The position numbers and the translations under genes are program-made. Positions 24,577-34,486 of a DNA stretch of 64,000 bases are shown piece after piece. This stretch comes from an uncultured Shewanella sp. Its GTDB lineage: Bacteria > Pseudomonadota > Gammaproteobacteria > Enterobacterales > Shewanellaceae. Each line of letters starts with the position of its first letter. The first letter of the stretch is position 1. A model generated the notes under the pieces. That model saw only the letters and a program-made list of their open reading frames with translations, searched no databases and was not told where the DNA came from. The stretch lies in NCBI RefSeq assembly GCF_947497935.1, contig NZ_CANMIO010000012.1, positions 62,001 to 126,000 of the forward strand, read 5' to 3'.

Positions 24577-25289
24577 CCGTTAAGTTCCTCAGCTTGCACT
24601 AGACGACCATCTTTCATATGCAGCTGTCTATCCATTCTGGCGGCTAAGCTTTGATCATGGGTCACTACAACAAATGCAGTGCCTAGCTGTGCAGCAAGCT
24701 CGGTGATCAGCTCATAAACAGCTTCGCCGCTATTTGCATCTAGATTACCTGTCGGCTCATCGGCTAACACTAGCTTAGGATCGTTAATCAAGGCTCTGGC
24801 AATCGCCACTCGTTGACGTTCACCACCCGACATTTCGGCCGGAGTATGGCTTAATCTATGGGCTAGCCCCACGCGCTCAAGCAGAGATTTGGCCTTGGCC
24901 TCGACTTGCTTACGACTCTTACCTTGAATAAGCGCCGGCATAGAAACATTTTCAAGCGCCGTAAATTCGGGTAACAGGTGGTGAAACTGATAGATAAAGC
25001 CAAGGTGCTCGTTACGTACCTGTGCTTGTCGCTGGCTCGACAGTTTATACAAGTCTTCACCTAGCATAGTCACGCAGCCACTGGTTGGACTATCTAGGGT
25101 GCCCATAATATGCAGCAAGGTACTCTTTCCAGAACCAGAGCTACCAACAATCGCAAGTTGCTCGCCTTTAAAAACTTGCAGTTCAACGTCGTGTAACACC
25201 TGAGTATCGACCGAGCCTTCTTGATAACGTTTGCTAACGTGACTGACTTGTAGCAGTAATTCTTGATTCATTTTTAATTCGCTATTCAT
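24573..25289 (-). CDS. lolD: lipoprotein-releasing ABC transporter ATPase LolD
   Basis: 238 residues. Walker [10 protein letters not shown] at about 53-61, Q-loop region [13 protein letters not shown] signature [15 protein letters not shown], Walker [13 protein letters not shown] and H-loop VVTHD are all present. It provides ATP hydrolysis for the LolCE complex. The frame starts at 25289, but a second ATG six codons in (MNQELL) fits the E. coli N-terminus better; neither has a strong SD. It lies between lolC and lolE in a tight operon. Confidence 0.95.
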   Translation of the reverse strand: MNSELKMNQELLLQVSHVSKRYQEGSVDTQVLHDVELQVFKGEQLAIVGSSGSGKSTLLHIMGTLDSPTSGCVTMLGEDLYKLSSQRQAQVRNEHLGFIYQFHHLLPEFTALENVSMPALIQGKSRKQVEAKAKSLLERVGLAHRLSHTPAEMSGGERQRVAIARALINDPKLVLADEPTGNLDANSGEAVYELITELAAQLGTAFVVVTHDQSLAARMDRQLHMKDGRLVQAEELNG

Positions 25290-25303
25290 ATCTTATTCGT
25301 GGC

Positions 25304-26527
25304 CTATTCGTATCTAAGCGCGGTAGCAGGCTGCACATTAGCCGCTCTAATTGCAGGATAAACGGTGGCAACCAATGTCATCACTAAGGTGCCAACAACA
25401 ATCCAAGTCAGTTGACTCAGCTCAAGCTGTACTGGCAAATTTTGCCCCGCGCCCAAAATGGAGATCCCAAGCGCCTGAGTAATGGTGTTGAGGTTAAGGG
25501 TGAGTAAACTGCCGACGGCCACGCCACTGATCAGACCGATGACCGCATTGAGCGATCCTTGGATCATAAAAATTCCCATCACATTCGCAGTCGTCAAACC
25601 TTGAGTCTTAAGTACCGCCACATCAGTTGTCTTATCGACTACCATCATCACCAAGGCTGAAACGATATTAAAGGCAGCAACGGCAATAATGAGGCTAAGC
25701 ATCAAAGACATCATGTTCTTTTCCATCTTCACCGCCCCAAATAGATGACCATAGGTGTCACGCCAATCGGTTGTGGTCACGGGCGTGGTAAATTGCGCTA
25801 CCACCTCTGGTGCCATTTTGGCAGCATTAAAAGGGTCATCTAGATATAGACGCAGCTCCTTGACCTCTCCGGACTTTTGACGCATCAGTCGCTGAGCATC
25901 ATCGTGATGAACATAAGCCAAAGTCCCATCGACTTGTGAGCCCATCTCAAAAACACCTGCCACGGTGAACTTACGTTGACTCGGAACCGGACCAAGTGGT
26001 GTGTACACCACGCCATCACCGCTAAGAATGCGAATTTTATCTCCAGGTGCAACATCAAGTTTTCGGGCTAACTCGGCACCTAAAATAACTCGGTACTTTC
26101 CTGACTCTAAGGCATCAAAATTTCCTGAAAAGACTCGCTGAGTCGTATTCAATAGTGTTTTTTCCTGCTCAGGATAGATGCCATACACCTGCGCGGCACC
26201 AATATTACTCGGCGACTGCACCATGGCTTGGGTTGATATGCTTGGGGTTGCGCCCTGAACGCCAGGCAGCTGACTGAGTTTCTCGACTTGGCTTGGCCAA
26301 TTTTCGATGGGGGTTTGTGAGTGCACGGTTAATTGCGGCACCGCACCTAAAATGCGTTGTTTAAGCTGATTTTCTAAGCCATTCATCACCGAGCTGACCA
26401 CAATCAATGCTGCCACTCCGAGTAAAATGCCAGAAACAGAAAAAATAGTAATAAATGATGCGAATGCGTTGGCTTTACGGGATCGCCAGTAGCGATAACC
26501 AATATAAAACGATAATGAAAAATTCAT
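25304..26527 (-). CDS. lolC: lipoprotein-releasing ABC transporter permease LolC
   Basis: 407 residues with the same four-helix plus large periplasmic domain plan as LolE, from which it differs in sequence. It begins MNFSLSFYIGYRYWRSRKAN and has SVSGILLGVAALIVVSSVMNGLE in the first helix. It is the LolA-interacting subunit of the LolCDE complex, with the Pro-containing segment PLGPVPSQRKFTVAGVFEMGSQ in the periplasmic domain. First gene of the lolCDE operon; the 208 bp upstream, shared with the divergent PilZ gene, should contain both promoters. Confidence 0.93.
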   Translation of the reverse strand: MNFSLSFYIGYRYWRSRKANAFASFITIFSVSGILLGVAALIVVSSVMNGLENQLKQRILGAVPQLTVHSQTPIENWPSQVEKLSQLPGVQGATPSISTQAMVQSPSNIGAAQVYGIYPEQEKTLLNTTQRVFSGNFDALESGKYRVILGAELARKLDVAPGDKIRILSGDGVVYTPLGPVPSQRKFTVAGVFEMGSQVDGTLAYVHHDDAQRLMRQKSGEVKELRLYLDDPFNAAKMAPEVVAQFTTPVTTTDWRDTYGHLFGAVKMEKNMMSLMLSLIIAVAAFNIVSALVMMVVDKTTDVAVLKTQGLTTANVMGIFMIQGSLNAVIGLISGVAVGSLLTLNLNTITQALGISILGAGQNLPVQLELSQLTWIVVGTLVMTLVATVYPAIRAANVQPATALRYE

Positions 26528-26735
26528 TAAAAAACCTAAATAAAATCAACTGATGCAGAGCTCAATTGCCATTAGAAAACGGCGACTGAAACGAGACAAG
26601 TATTACTCAAGGCTTCACAAAAAAGTGCCAATACTCGATTAAACTGTAAGACATTTGTATGTCTAACCTTGCTAAATCATAAAGATGCGCACGATAATAG
26701 GGGTATTAGCCCCCTAAAAACAAGAGGCAACCCCC

Positions 26736-27320
26736 TTGTTAACCGACTCTAGCGCCTATTTTAGTATTAATCACCCATTTGATGTCTATTTGAGTCCTTG
26801 GGATGAAGCCAAGCCACTGCCATCATCTGAGCAACTTAGCGTTATGTTGCCAACGAGCTTACAGTTGATTAGTGATGTGAAAGCCCTCGAATCAGACTGC
26901 CTGCTGCAGCTACGCCACCTCGATGACGATGCAAAAACCGTAGTGGAGTTTTTAAAATTGCAATCGCGTAAAATCGATATGGTGTTACAGCACATCATGG
27001 CAAAAGAGGAATACCAAGGCACACATTACTTCGGTAAACAGTTTGGCGGCAGCGGCATCACTCTTGTTAGCCCTACGCCCCTAGACCTAGGACAGGTGTT
27101 TCAGGTGACGCTACACATAAAAGAAGAGCTCGTCGCCCTGCTCTGCTTGGCTAAAGTAAAAGGCTGCTCACTGGTCGAAAACACTGATGAATCTAACATG
27201 ACGCAATATGCGGCGGAGTTAAGCTTTAGTGTGATCCAAGATAGCGATGTCGAGCAGTTGGTTAAAGCTAGCCTTAGTTTGCAGCAAAAACAACTAAAGT
27301 TAAGACAGTTATCACGCTAA
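26736..27320 (+). CDS. PilZ-like domain protein
   Basis: 194 residues from a TTG start with SD AAGAGG about nine bases upstream; the next in-frame ATG would delete 36 residues. The C-terminal half carries a beta-barrel pattern like a PilZ domain (HYFGKQFGGSGITLVSPTPLDLGQVFQVTL, split here at residues 88-117), while the classical RxxxR c-di-GMP-binding motif is not evident, so ligand binding is uncertain. It sits between lolC (divergent) and mfd (91 bp downstream, same strand), an arrangement I recall from other Shewanella genomes. It may be a non-canonical PilZ signalling protein. Confidence 0.65.
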   Translation: MLTDSSAYFSINHPFDVYLSPWDEAKPLPSSEQLSVMLPTSLQLISDVKALESDCLLQLRHLDDDAKTVVEFLKLQSRKIDMVLQHIMAKEEYQGTHYFGKQFGGSGITLVSPTPLDLGQVFQVTLHIKEELVALLCLAKVKGCSLVENTDESNMTQYAAELSFSVIQDSDVEQLVKASLSLQQKQLKLRQLSR

Positions 27321-27410
27321 CCCAAAAAGAATTTTCACTGGCATGAGCTGAGACAAGCCTCTACAATACTTAGCAAGTTTACTGCTATCTGGACTTGTTT
27401 CCTCGCCTTA

Positions 27411-30400
27411 ATGAATGCTTTTTCTGTATTGACTCCACCAGCGGTCAAGAGTGCCAAACTGGCCCAAACGCTGTGTACACTTGGCGGCGCAGCTCAAGCG
27501 CTTACCATCGCGAATATTGCTAAGCAACATCTAGGGGTTACCTTAGTGGTCACCGCTGATACGCCTAACGCAATCAGCCTAGAAACAGAGCTTGGCTATC
27601 TGCTCAGTGAGCAATCAATACCGATCTGGCTTTTTCCCGATAGAGAAACCCTTCCCTACGACAGCTTCTCGCCGCACCAAGACTTGGTCTCACAGCGACT
27701 TGAAGCTTTGTCGCGTATTCCCCAGGCGCAACACGCCGTTGTCATTGTCCCTATCACCACACTAATGGTGCGCCTGCCGCCCCAATCGTTCCTAACAGGG
27801 AACGTATTAATGCTGGAGAAAGGCGACAAATATCGCCTAATGGATGTTCGCGAGCAGCTCATAAACACTGGCTATCATGTGGTCGAGCAGGTCTATGAGC
27901 ATGGCGAATTTGCCGTGCGTGGCTCGATTATCGATATTTTCCCTATGGGTTCGAGCCAACCCTTTAGAATCGAGTTATTCGACGATGAAGTGGAAACCAT
28001 TCGACATTTCGATCCTGAAACTCAGCGTTCGAGTAAAGAGATAAATGCAATTCGTCTGTTACCGGCAAAAGAGTTTCCTACCGATGACGCCGCGATTGAA
28101 GGCTTTAGGCAAAGATACCGCCGACGCTTTGAAGTATTGGTCAAAGAGCCAGGCTCTATCTATCAGATGGTCAGTAAGAAGACCATGCCGGCCGGTATTG
28201 AGAATTACCTGCCGCTGTTTTTTGATGAGACCGCAACCCTGTTTGATTATCTACCGGGTAATACTCAGCTGATCACCTTAGGTGATATTGAAGCGGCGAC
28301 TCACTCGCATCTTCATGAAGTAGAGCTGCGCTATGAAGACAGACGCGTCGATCCATTAAGGCCATTACTCACGCCACAAGAGTTATACCTACTTACCGAG
28401 CAGATCTTCTCGGCTTTTAAAGGCTATCCTCGCTTTGGCCTTAAGGATGAAGCCTACACTGGCACGGCTGTCCATGCTAAAGCCAGCAAGCTACCGGATA
28501 TTTGCGCCAATCATAAGCTCAAACAACCTTTAGCCGAATTGGAAAAATACGCCGCCCTTGGCGAGCGAATGTTATTTAGCGCCGAATCTGAAGGTCGCCG
28601 CGAAGCACTATTAGAGCTGCTAAGTAAGATTAATATCAAACCAAAGCTATTTGCACACTTCGATGAGTTTGTTACCAGCAAGGCAAAAGTGGGACTCATA
28701 GTGTCCCCCCTTGCTCAAGGCTGCATCATTGAGAAAAAAACAGGCGGCAAGTTCAGTTTAATCTGTGAAACTGAACTGTTTGGGCAGCGGATCTCACAGC
28801 GTCGTCGCCGTGATAAACAACGTCAAATAAGCAGTGATGCCCTAGTTAAAAACTTAGCCGAGCTTAAAGTCGGCCAGCCTATTGTTCACTTAGACCATGG
28901 TGTGGCGCGCTATCAAGGTTTAGAAACCTTAGACACAGGCGGCTTAGTGGCCGAGTATTTAGTCCTTGAATACTCAGGTGGCGATAAGCTTTATGTACCA
29001 GTAGCAGCACTTAATTTAATCAGCCGTTATAGCGTTGGCCCAGATGAAGAGGCAACGTTAAATAAACTTGGTAATGAAAGCTGGGCTAAGGCGAAGAAGA
29101 AAGCGGTTGAGAAAATTCGCGACGTCGCAGCCGAATTACTGGATGTGTACGCTCGTAGACAAGCGCGCCCAGGTGAGGCTTGTCGAATCGACCAAGAAGA
29201 GTACGCGCAGTTTGCCAATAGCTTCCCCTATGAAGAGACGGTTGATCAAGAGACAGCTATCGAAGCCGTTCTGGAAGATATGCGTAATCCAACGGCGATG
29301 GACAGATTGGTTTGTGGTGATGTGGGCTTTGGTAAGACAGAGGTCGCCATGCGCGCCGCTTTCGTTGCAGTAAACGATGGCAAACAGGTGGCCATCTTGG
29401 TACCAACCACCCTACTCGCCCAGCAACATTACGAAAACTTTAAAGATAGGTTTGCCGACTGGCCATTTAAGATAGAAGTGATGTCGCGCTTTAAAACCGC
29501 CAAAGAGCAGACTCAAGTCATGAAAGATTTGTTAGACGGTAAAGTGGATATCGTGATCGGTACTCATAAACTGCTGCAATCTGAGGCTAAGTTTGAAAAC
29601 TTAGGCTTACTGGTGATTGATGAAGAGCACCGTTTTGGGGTGAGACAGAAAGAGAAGATTAAGGCGCTCAGAGCCAATGTCGATATCTTAACCTTAACCG
29701 CCACGCCGATCCCACGTACCTTAAATATGGCTATGTCTGGCATGCGTGATTTGTCGATTATTGCCACGCCTCCGGCTAAACGACTCGCCGTAAAGACCTT
29801 CGTCAGAGAATACGATGAACCCACAATACGTGAAGCCTTGTTACGTGAGATCTTAAGGGGTGGCCAGGTCTACTTCCTGCACAATAGCGTTGAGACCATC
29901 GAAAAACGCGCAGCAGAAATCAGTGACCTGCTACCTGAAGCGCGGGTGGTGACTGCCCATGGCCAGATGCGAGAGCGTGAGCTTGAGCGAGTAATGTCAG
30001 ATTTTTATCATCAACGCTTTAACGTGTTGGTGTGTACTACCATCATCGAAACCGGTATCGATGTGCCATCGGCCAATACGATTGTGATTGAACGGGCCGA
30101 TAACTTTGGACTGGCACAGTTGCATCAGCTACGTGGCCGTGTGGGACGTTCTCATCATCAAGCCTACGCCTATTTGATGACGCCCCATCCAAAGCGTATG
30201 ACCAAAGATGCCCGTAAACGTTTAGAAGCCATCGGGGCGTTAGAAGATCTTGGCGCGGGATTTATGCTTGCCACCCAAGATTTGGAAATTCGCGGCGCTG
30301 GTGAGTTGCTCGGCGATGAGCAAAGCGGTCATATCTCCAAGATTGGTTTTACCCTCTACATGGAGATGTTAGAGGATGCGGTGAAATCACTTAAGCAAGG

Positions 30401-30884
30401 TAAAGAGCCGTCGCTAAACCAGATGTTGCGTCATCAATGTGAAATCGAGCTACGGATCCCTGCGCTACTGCCTGAAGATTACGTGGGTGATGTGAATATT
30501 CGTCTATCTCTTTATAAGCGAATTGCTAACTGCGAAACCGCAAAAGCGCTTGATGAAATGAAAGTTGAGTTGATTGACCGATTCGGTATGTTACCCGATG
30601 CGACTAAAAATCTTATGGAGATGACACTTTATAAGCATTTGGCCACACAGTTAGGCTTAAGAAAAATCGAAATGCATGCTAAAGGTGGTAGTATAGAGTT
30701 CGGTGAAAACAATAAGGTTGATCCAACCTTCATCATCGGATTACTACAGAGCCAGCCCCAACTATATCGAATGGACGGGCCCAATAAGCTAAAATTTGCT
30801 ATGCCTTCTGAAACAGCTAAAGACAGGCTCGCACTACTTAAACTGTTAATTGAGCAGTTGTTTCAACATCGTCTTGGAGAATAA
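27411..30884 (+). CDS. mfd: transcription-repair coupling factor Mfd
   Basis: 1157 residues (E. coli 1148). The order is an N-terminal UvrB-homology module, an RNA-polymerase-interaction domain around 480-550 (IVHLDHGVARYQG), an SF2 translocase with Walker A GDVGFGKTE at about 636-644 and DEEHRFG box, motif VI QLRGRVGRS, and a C-terminal regulatory domain. It pushes stalled RNA polymerase off DNA lesions and recruits UvrA. The csiV gene starts 2 bp after its stop, so the two are co-transcribed. Confidence 0.97.
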   Translation: MNAFSVLTPPAVKSAKLAQTLCTLGGAAQALTIANIAKQHLGVTLVVTADTPNAISLETELGYLLSEQSIPIWLFPDRETLPYDSFSPHQDLVSQRLEALSRIPQAQHAVVIVPITTLMVRLPPQSFLTGNVLMLEKGDKYRLMDVREQLINTGYHVVEQVYEHGEFAVRGSIIDIFPMGSSQPFRIELFDDEVETIRHFDPETQRSSKEINAIRLLPAKEFPTDDAAIEGFRQRYRRRFEVLVKEPGSIYQMVSKKTMPAGIENYLPLFFDETATLFDYLPGNTQLITLGDIEAATHSHLHEVELRYEDRRVDPLRPLLTPQELYLLTEQIFSAFKGYPRFGLKDEAYTGTAVHAKASKLPDICANHKLKQPLAELEKYAALGERMLFSAESEGRREALLELLSKINIKPKLFAHFDEFVTSKAKVGLIVSPLAQGCIIEKKTGGKFSLICETELFGQRISQRRRRDKQRQISSDALVKNLAELKVGQPIVHLDHGVARYQGLETLDTGGLVAEYLVLEYSGGDKLYVPVAALNLISRYSVGPDEEATLNKLGNESWAKAKKKAVEKIRDVAAELLDVYARRQARPGEACRIDQEEYAQFANSFPYEETVDQETAIEAVLEDMRNPTAMDRLVCGDVGFGKTEVAMRAAFVAVNDGKQVAILVPTTLLAQQHYENFKDRFADWPFKIEVMSRFKTAKEQTQVMKDLLDGKVDIVIGTHKLLQSEAKFENLGLLVIDEEHRFGVRQKEKIKALRANVDILTLTATPIPRTLNMAMSGMRDLSIIATPPAKRLAVKTFVREYDEPTIREALLREILRGGQVYFLHNSVETIEKRAAEISDLLPEARVVTAHGQMRERELERVMSDFYHQRFNVLVCTTIIETGIDVPSANTIVIERADNFGLAQLHQLRGRVGRSHHQAYAYLMTPHPKRMTKDARKRLEAIGALEDLGAGFMLATQDLEIRGAGELLGDEQSGHISKIGFTLYMEMLEDAVKSLKQGKEPSLNQMLRHQCEIELRIPALLPEDYVGDVNIRLSLYKRIANCETAKALDEMKVELIDRFGMLPDATKNLMEMTLYKHLATQLGLRKIEMHAKGGSIEFGENNKVDPTFIIGLLQSQPQLYRMDGPNKLKFAMPSETAKDRLALLKLLIEQLFQHRLGE

Positions 30885-30886
30885 CC

Positions 30887-31906
30887 GTGTTAAGACTATC
30901 TAAAAACAAGCTAAGCGCAGCTTTAGCTGTTAGCCTTTTATCCAGCTTATCGACTGCTGTTAGTGCCGCAGAAGAGCGTTGGTTTGAGGTAGAAGTCTAT
31001 CTCTTTGAGCGCACAGCTCCGAGTGTTGAGCAGTGGCCTACGAAAGCCGCAGAGACTCGTACGCGCAAGACTGTCGACTTTATAACTCCTATGGTCAGCA
31101 CCGATTTAACCGCTGTTAGTATGGGACTAAACGGCTGTACTTCAAGCGATTGGGCAACCGATAGCGTGAACTGTAATGAGCAGCTTAGCAAAGCTAATCA
31201 TAAAGCTTTGGCCGATGTACCGATGCAAATTGCCGCACCGCGACCTGCCGTTGCGCATTTAGGTGATGGTGCGGTATTGCTAGCCGAGACGCAAAGTCAA
31301 TTCAAAGATATTATCGCGACAATTTCTCGTGAAAAAGGCACCACGAGCCTTTTGCATATGACATGGCAGCAATCAATGCTCCCTCGCAGCCAGTCGATCC
31401 CTGTCAAGCTATACTCGGGACATGACTACTCAGAGCAGTATGAGTTTAACGGGCAGCCGATTGAAGTTAACACTAACGCTGCAGAGTTTGGCAACTTCGA
31501 CTTTATGGAGAGTCAATTCTCAAGTGACACCCAAAAACCTGTCTGGAAGCTTGATGGGACGATAAATATTTATCTACAGCATTATCTGTTTATTGAAACG
31601 AACTTCACCTTACGCGAAGAAGGTAATAAGACGATAACTCTGACACAAAATGAGCCCCTAATGAGCCCAAGTGCAGTTAAAAGTGCTGAAGGGAGTGGAG
31701 AAGACACATCGGCTCAAGAAGTGACGAAACCTTACCTCTACGCCATTGAGATGCAACAAAACCGCAGAGTACGTAGTGATGAAGTTCATTACTTTGATCA
31801 CCCTAAAATGGGCATGATCATTCAGATTAGAAAAATGCAGCAACCAAGCGCAATGACTTACAAGCAGGCAGATGAAGTCGCGACATTGCCACAGACAGCG
31901 TATTAA
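30887..31906 (+). CDS. csiV: CsiV-family peptidoglycan-binding protein
   Basis: 339 residues from a GTG start with SD GGAG seven bases upstream, two bases after the mfd stop. A signal peptide spans about residues 1-27 (cleavage near AVSAAEE). The mature part starts with RWFEVEVYLFER, the conserved opening of the CsiV family, and ends with conserved RSDEVHYFDHPKMGMIIQIRKM. In Vibrio cholerae CsiV is a periplasmic peptidoglycan-binding factor required for PBP1A/LpoA function under cell-wall stress. The mfd-csiV linkage seen in Vibrio is conserved here. Confidence 0.85.
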   Translation: MLRLSKNKLSAALAVSLLSSLSTAVSAAEERWFEVEVYLFERTAPSVEQWPTKAAETRTRKTVDFITPMVSTDLTAVSMGLNGCTSSDWATDSVNCNEQLSKANHKALADVPMQIAAPRPAVAHLGDGAVLLAETQSQFKDIIATISREKGTTSLLHMTWQQSMLPRSQSIPVKLYSGHDYSEQYEFNGQPIEVNTNAAEFGNFDFMESQFSSDTQKPVWKLDGTINIYLQHYLFIETNFTLREEGNKTITLTQNEPLMSPSAVKSAEGSGEDTSAQEVTKPYLYAIEMQQNRRVRSDEVHYFDHPKMGMIIQIRKMQQPSAMTYKQADEVATLPQTAY

Positions 31907-32178
31907 AGCTGAGTAATTGAAAAGTCGAGGTAGATATCATCTGCCTCGTCCTCTTCAACAATCACCTCTTCTACCCGAGACATGGGTGAGCCGATATAAC
32001 ACCAACTAATAAGCTTATCCACCGCAGGATGACCTCCTTGGGCTAAGATCTGCACCGAACCATCACTTAGGTTACTCACGTACCCCGTCACTCCTAATGT
32101 ATTTGCTTGAACAAGTGCATTGTCACGATAAGAAACCCCTTGTACCTTACCGTAAATTTTAATGATGACGCGTTTCAT
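31903..32178 (-). CDS. acylphosphatase
   Basis: 91 residues, single acylphosphatase fold (beta-alpha-beta-beta-alpha-beta). The phosphate-binding loop KVQGVSYRDNAL contains the catalytic Arg, and GYVSNLSDGSVQIL contains the catalytic Asn. It hydrolyses carboxyl-phosphate bonds such as in acetyl phosphate or 1,3-bisphosphoglycerate. Slightly variant: Ser-Tyr in place of the common Gly-Phe next to the catalytic Arg. Convergent with csiV, with a 4-bp overlap of the coding ends. Confidence 0.92.
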   Translation of the reverse strand: MKRVIIKIYGKVQGVSYRDNALVQANTLGVTGYVSNLSDGSVQILAQGGHPAVDKLISWCYIGSPMSRVEEVIVEEDEADDIYLDFSITQL

Positions 32179-32417
32179 AACACATTCCTTGTACGAAAGA
32201 CTCTACTCGTTAAGCACCGAGTCTAGGCAAATCGTGATTATTTCAGATTAAAAACAACCTCAGTGTATTAGAAATAACATAGCCTAAAGCACTGTCATGA
32301 GCAAAGAGTAAGCTCATATTTGCAATGACATTAAGCAGCGATAGCTCAATCTCCACTAATTAAGCGCTATGAATAAACAAACCATGGTTCTTCTTTTCTT
32401 CTAATGTAATAGAGATA

Positions 32418-32453
32418 AAAAAACCACCAATAACCTAATTGCTATTGATGGTT
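32418..32453 (-). terminator. terminator of the nagZ-ycfP operon
   Basis: ACCACCAATA and TATTGATGGT pair at nine of ten positions around a 10-nt loop; on the minus strand a T-run follows. It lies 20-55 bp after the ycfP stop. The remaining gap up to the acylphosphatase start (32179-32417) shows nothing else. Confidence 0.75.
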
Positions 32454-32474
32454 CTTAAAAACTTAACAACGAGA

Positions 32475-33014
32475 CTAGCTCGCTTTGAACGCCTTAATGC
32501 GTTGCAGCTGACCCGCTAGCGAGACAAACTTATGCTGCTGCTCTTCGTCCCACTCTATCGAATAATAATCTTTTAGTGTGGATTCTACTTTGGGGTTGTC
32601 ATTAACATCATCCTGACGCGCCAAGATGCACAGTGCTTTGCCCGTATTTAAGGCGCGAAAATCCTTAACACACTTGTTAGCAATGTCAGCGTACTCTTCA
32701 GGACGGTCAATCTGACCAACCATATTATCTTGAGGCAGCAAGTTAGGATTAATGAGCACCGATTTAATGCCATTTAAAAATCCGATCCGCTCTGCCCAAT
32801 ATCCCCCTAAACCCACCCCAATAATCAAAGGCGACTTGTCCTCTGAAGAGGCGATCTGCTTACTGACTTCATTTAGTAAGTACTGCATATCATTTTTAGG
32901 GTGCAAGGTGCTATAACTGACCAAGCGCACGTCATCATCAATAAACTGTAACTGACGCATTTTGTCATGATTACCTGGGCTTGTTGCATCAAACCCATGA
33001 AGATAAAGGATCAT
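32475..33014 (-). CDS. ycfP: YcfP (UPF0227) alpha/beta-fold protein
   Basis: 179 residues, colinear with E. coli YcfP from [19 protein letters not shown] to the C-terminal QRIKAFKAS. The fold is alpha/beta hydrolase, but the usual nucleophile elbow G-x-S-x-G reads GVGLGGYW, so the nucleophile position is glycine, as in the E. coli protein; a hydrolase activity of classical type is therefore doubtful. It lies 73 bp after nagZ on the same strand, the arrangement found in E. coli, pointing to a link with peptidoglycan recycling, although no activity is established. Confidence 0.88.
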   Translation of the reverse strand: MILYLHGFDATSPGNHDKMRQLQFIDDDVRLVSYSTLHPKNDMQYLLNEVSKQIASSEDKSPLIIGVGLGGYWAERIGFLNGIKSVLINPNLLPQDNMVGQIDRPEEYADIANKCVKDFRALNTGKALCILARQDDVNDNPKVESTLKDYYSIEWDEEQQHKFVSLAGQLQRIKAFKAS

Positions 33015-33087
33015 TCTCGTCCTCCAAAAATTTTCACGTATATTATTAACTGCTAAGCTAACAAGCCAAACTTGCTTGCGCGTTGCG

Positions 33088-34095
33088 CTAAATCAAACTT
33101 TGCGCGATGGCCTTAGCCCGCTCCCAGCGAGCGCTATCTTCTAAGGCCTTGGCCACTCGGCTCTGATCCGGTTTTAACAGGTTAGCACTCAAGCTCGTGG
33201 TTACATCGGGCCAATTAACACCATTTAGTACCTCAGTTGCCCCGAGACTATCGTTACAAACTAGAATCATATTACAGCCTGCATCGAGTGCTGCCTGGGC
33301 CCTAGCGGTGTAACCACCCGCAACCGCCGCGCCCTTCATGCCTAGATCATCGGAGAAAATCACCCCGTTGAAGGCTAGCTGCTTACGCAATACATCTTGT
33401 AGCCAAAATGAAGAAAAACCCGCAGGCTGGCTATCCACCTTAGGGTAAATCACATGAGCAGGCATGATACCCTGTAATCGATTTTTAGCGATAAGCGTCT
33501 TGAACGGCTGCATATCATTGGCAAAAATCTCATCTTGAGTGCGCTCATCAACCGGTTTCGCGATATGAGAGTCAGCTTCAACGCTGCCATGACCTGGAAA
33601 ATGCTTACCCACTGCGCACATACCCGCTTGCTCCATGCCATCAATAAAGGCACTCGCAAGCTCGGCAACCTCCCCCTTGTCTGGACTGAAACTTCTAGTG
33701 CCTATCACTTGGCTAACACCATTTAAATCCAATACTGGCGCGAAGCTTAAATCGATATCGACTGCAAGCAATTCTATCGCCATCAAGTAACCAAGCTCGG
33801 TAGCCCAGCTCTTTGCCTGCGCCATATCGCCTTTGGCAGCGGGAAGAATATCTCCCATAGCTGGTAACACAGTAAACCCTTCTCTAAACCGTTGCACTCT
33901 GCCACCTTCATGATCGACTGCGATCAAAATATCTGGGCGAATAGCACGTATTGACTTAATGAGGGTGCTCAACTGAGTCCTGCTGACATAATTACGACTA
34001 AACAAAATTAAGCCGCCAATCATGGGGTGAGTTAACTGCGATGATTCCGTAGCACTCAGCTCCGTTGACTCGATATCTAACATCAAATAACTCAT
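33088..34095 (-). CDS. nagZ: beta-N-acetylglucosaminidase NagZ (GH3)
   Basis: About 335 residues from the ATG at 34095, which has SD GAGGG five bases upstream and gives the N-terminus [11 protein letters not shown] matching E. coli NagZ; an upstream in-frame start at 34173 adds 26 residues and lacks family similarity. The GH3 motifs are present: [14 protein letters not shown] (acid/base His-Asp loop) near 150-163 and [10 protein letters not shown] with the catalytic Asp near 223. The enzyme removes GlcNAc from anhydromuropeptides in cytoplasmic cell-wall recycling and thereby shapes beta-lactamase induction. Operon with ycfP. Confidence 0.93.
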   Translation of the reverse strand: MSYLMLDIESTELSATESSQLTHPMIGGLILFSRNYVSRTQLSTLIKSIRAIRPDILIAVDHEGGRVQRFREGFTVLPAMGDILPAAKGDMAQAKSWATELGYLMAIELLAVDIDLSFAPVLDLNGVSQVIGTRSFSPDKGEVAELASAFIDGMEQAGMCAVGKHFPGHGSVEADSHIAKPVDERTQDEIFANDMQPFKTLIAKNRLQGIMPAHVIYPKVDSQPAGFSSFWLQDVLRKQLAFNGVIFSDDLGMKGAAVAGGYTARAQAALDAGCNMILVCNDSLGATEVLNGVNWPDVTTSLSANLLKPDQSRVAKALEDSARWERAKAIAQSLI

Positions 34096-34486
34096 ATAAC
34101 CCTCTAAATTTTTAATCTCTTTAAAATCTAACCTAGCAAAACTTAAAAAACACATTCTATCGCTTGAACGCAAAATTCTTAAATAAACGCTGGTTAAACA
34201 AGACTTAGCACAAATTTAAAAACAAAAAATCAGCATTAGCACATCCAACATTTAATTAGATTATCTAATGTGTGGAAATTGCATACAAAAAACTAATGAT
34301 AGAGAAAAAGCTAAAGTATGGGATACTTTTTAACACCAATTAATTCAAGCGACTAAGATTAACATCAAGCATAGTATTTTCACGCTCAATAAGTGAAATA
34401 TACCAAGATAATGGGCATTCCTCCATTACCTCATCTCTTAGTGAAGTTGGTCATAACTATAACGACTAGAGCAATAAAGGTTTAGC
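34096..34486. other. intergenic region upstream of nagZ and sdaA
   Basis: 390 bp between divergent genes, AT-rich, presumably with both promoters. No ORF or strong dyad seen. Confidence 0.4.

Noticed and set aside
34096-34173. N-terminal 26-codon extension of NagZ
   Set aside because: Not similar to NagZ N-termini and lacking an SD, while the ATG at 34095 has a good SD and the family start.
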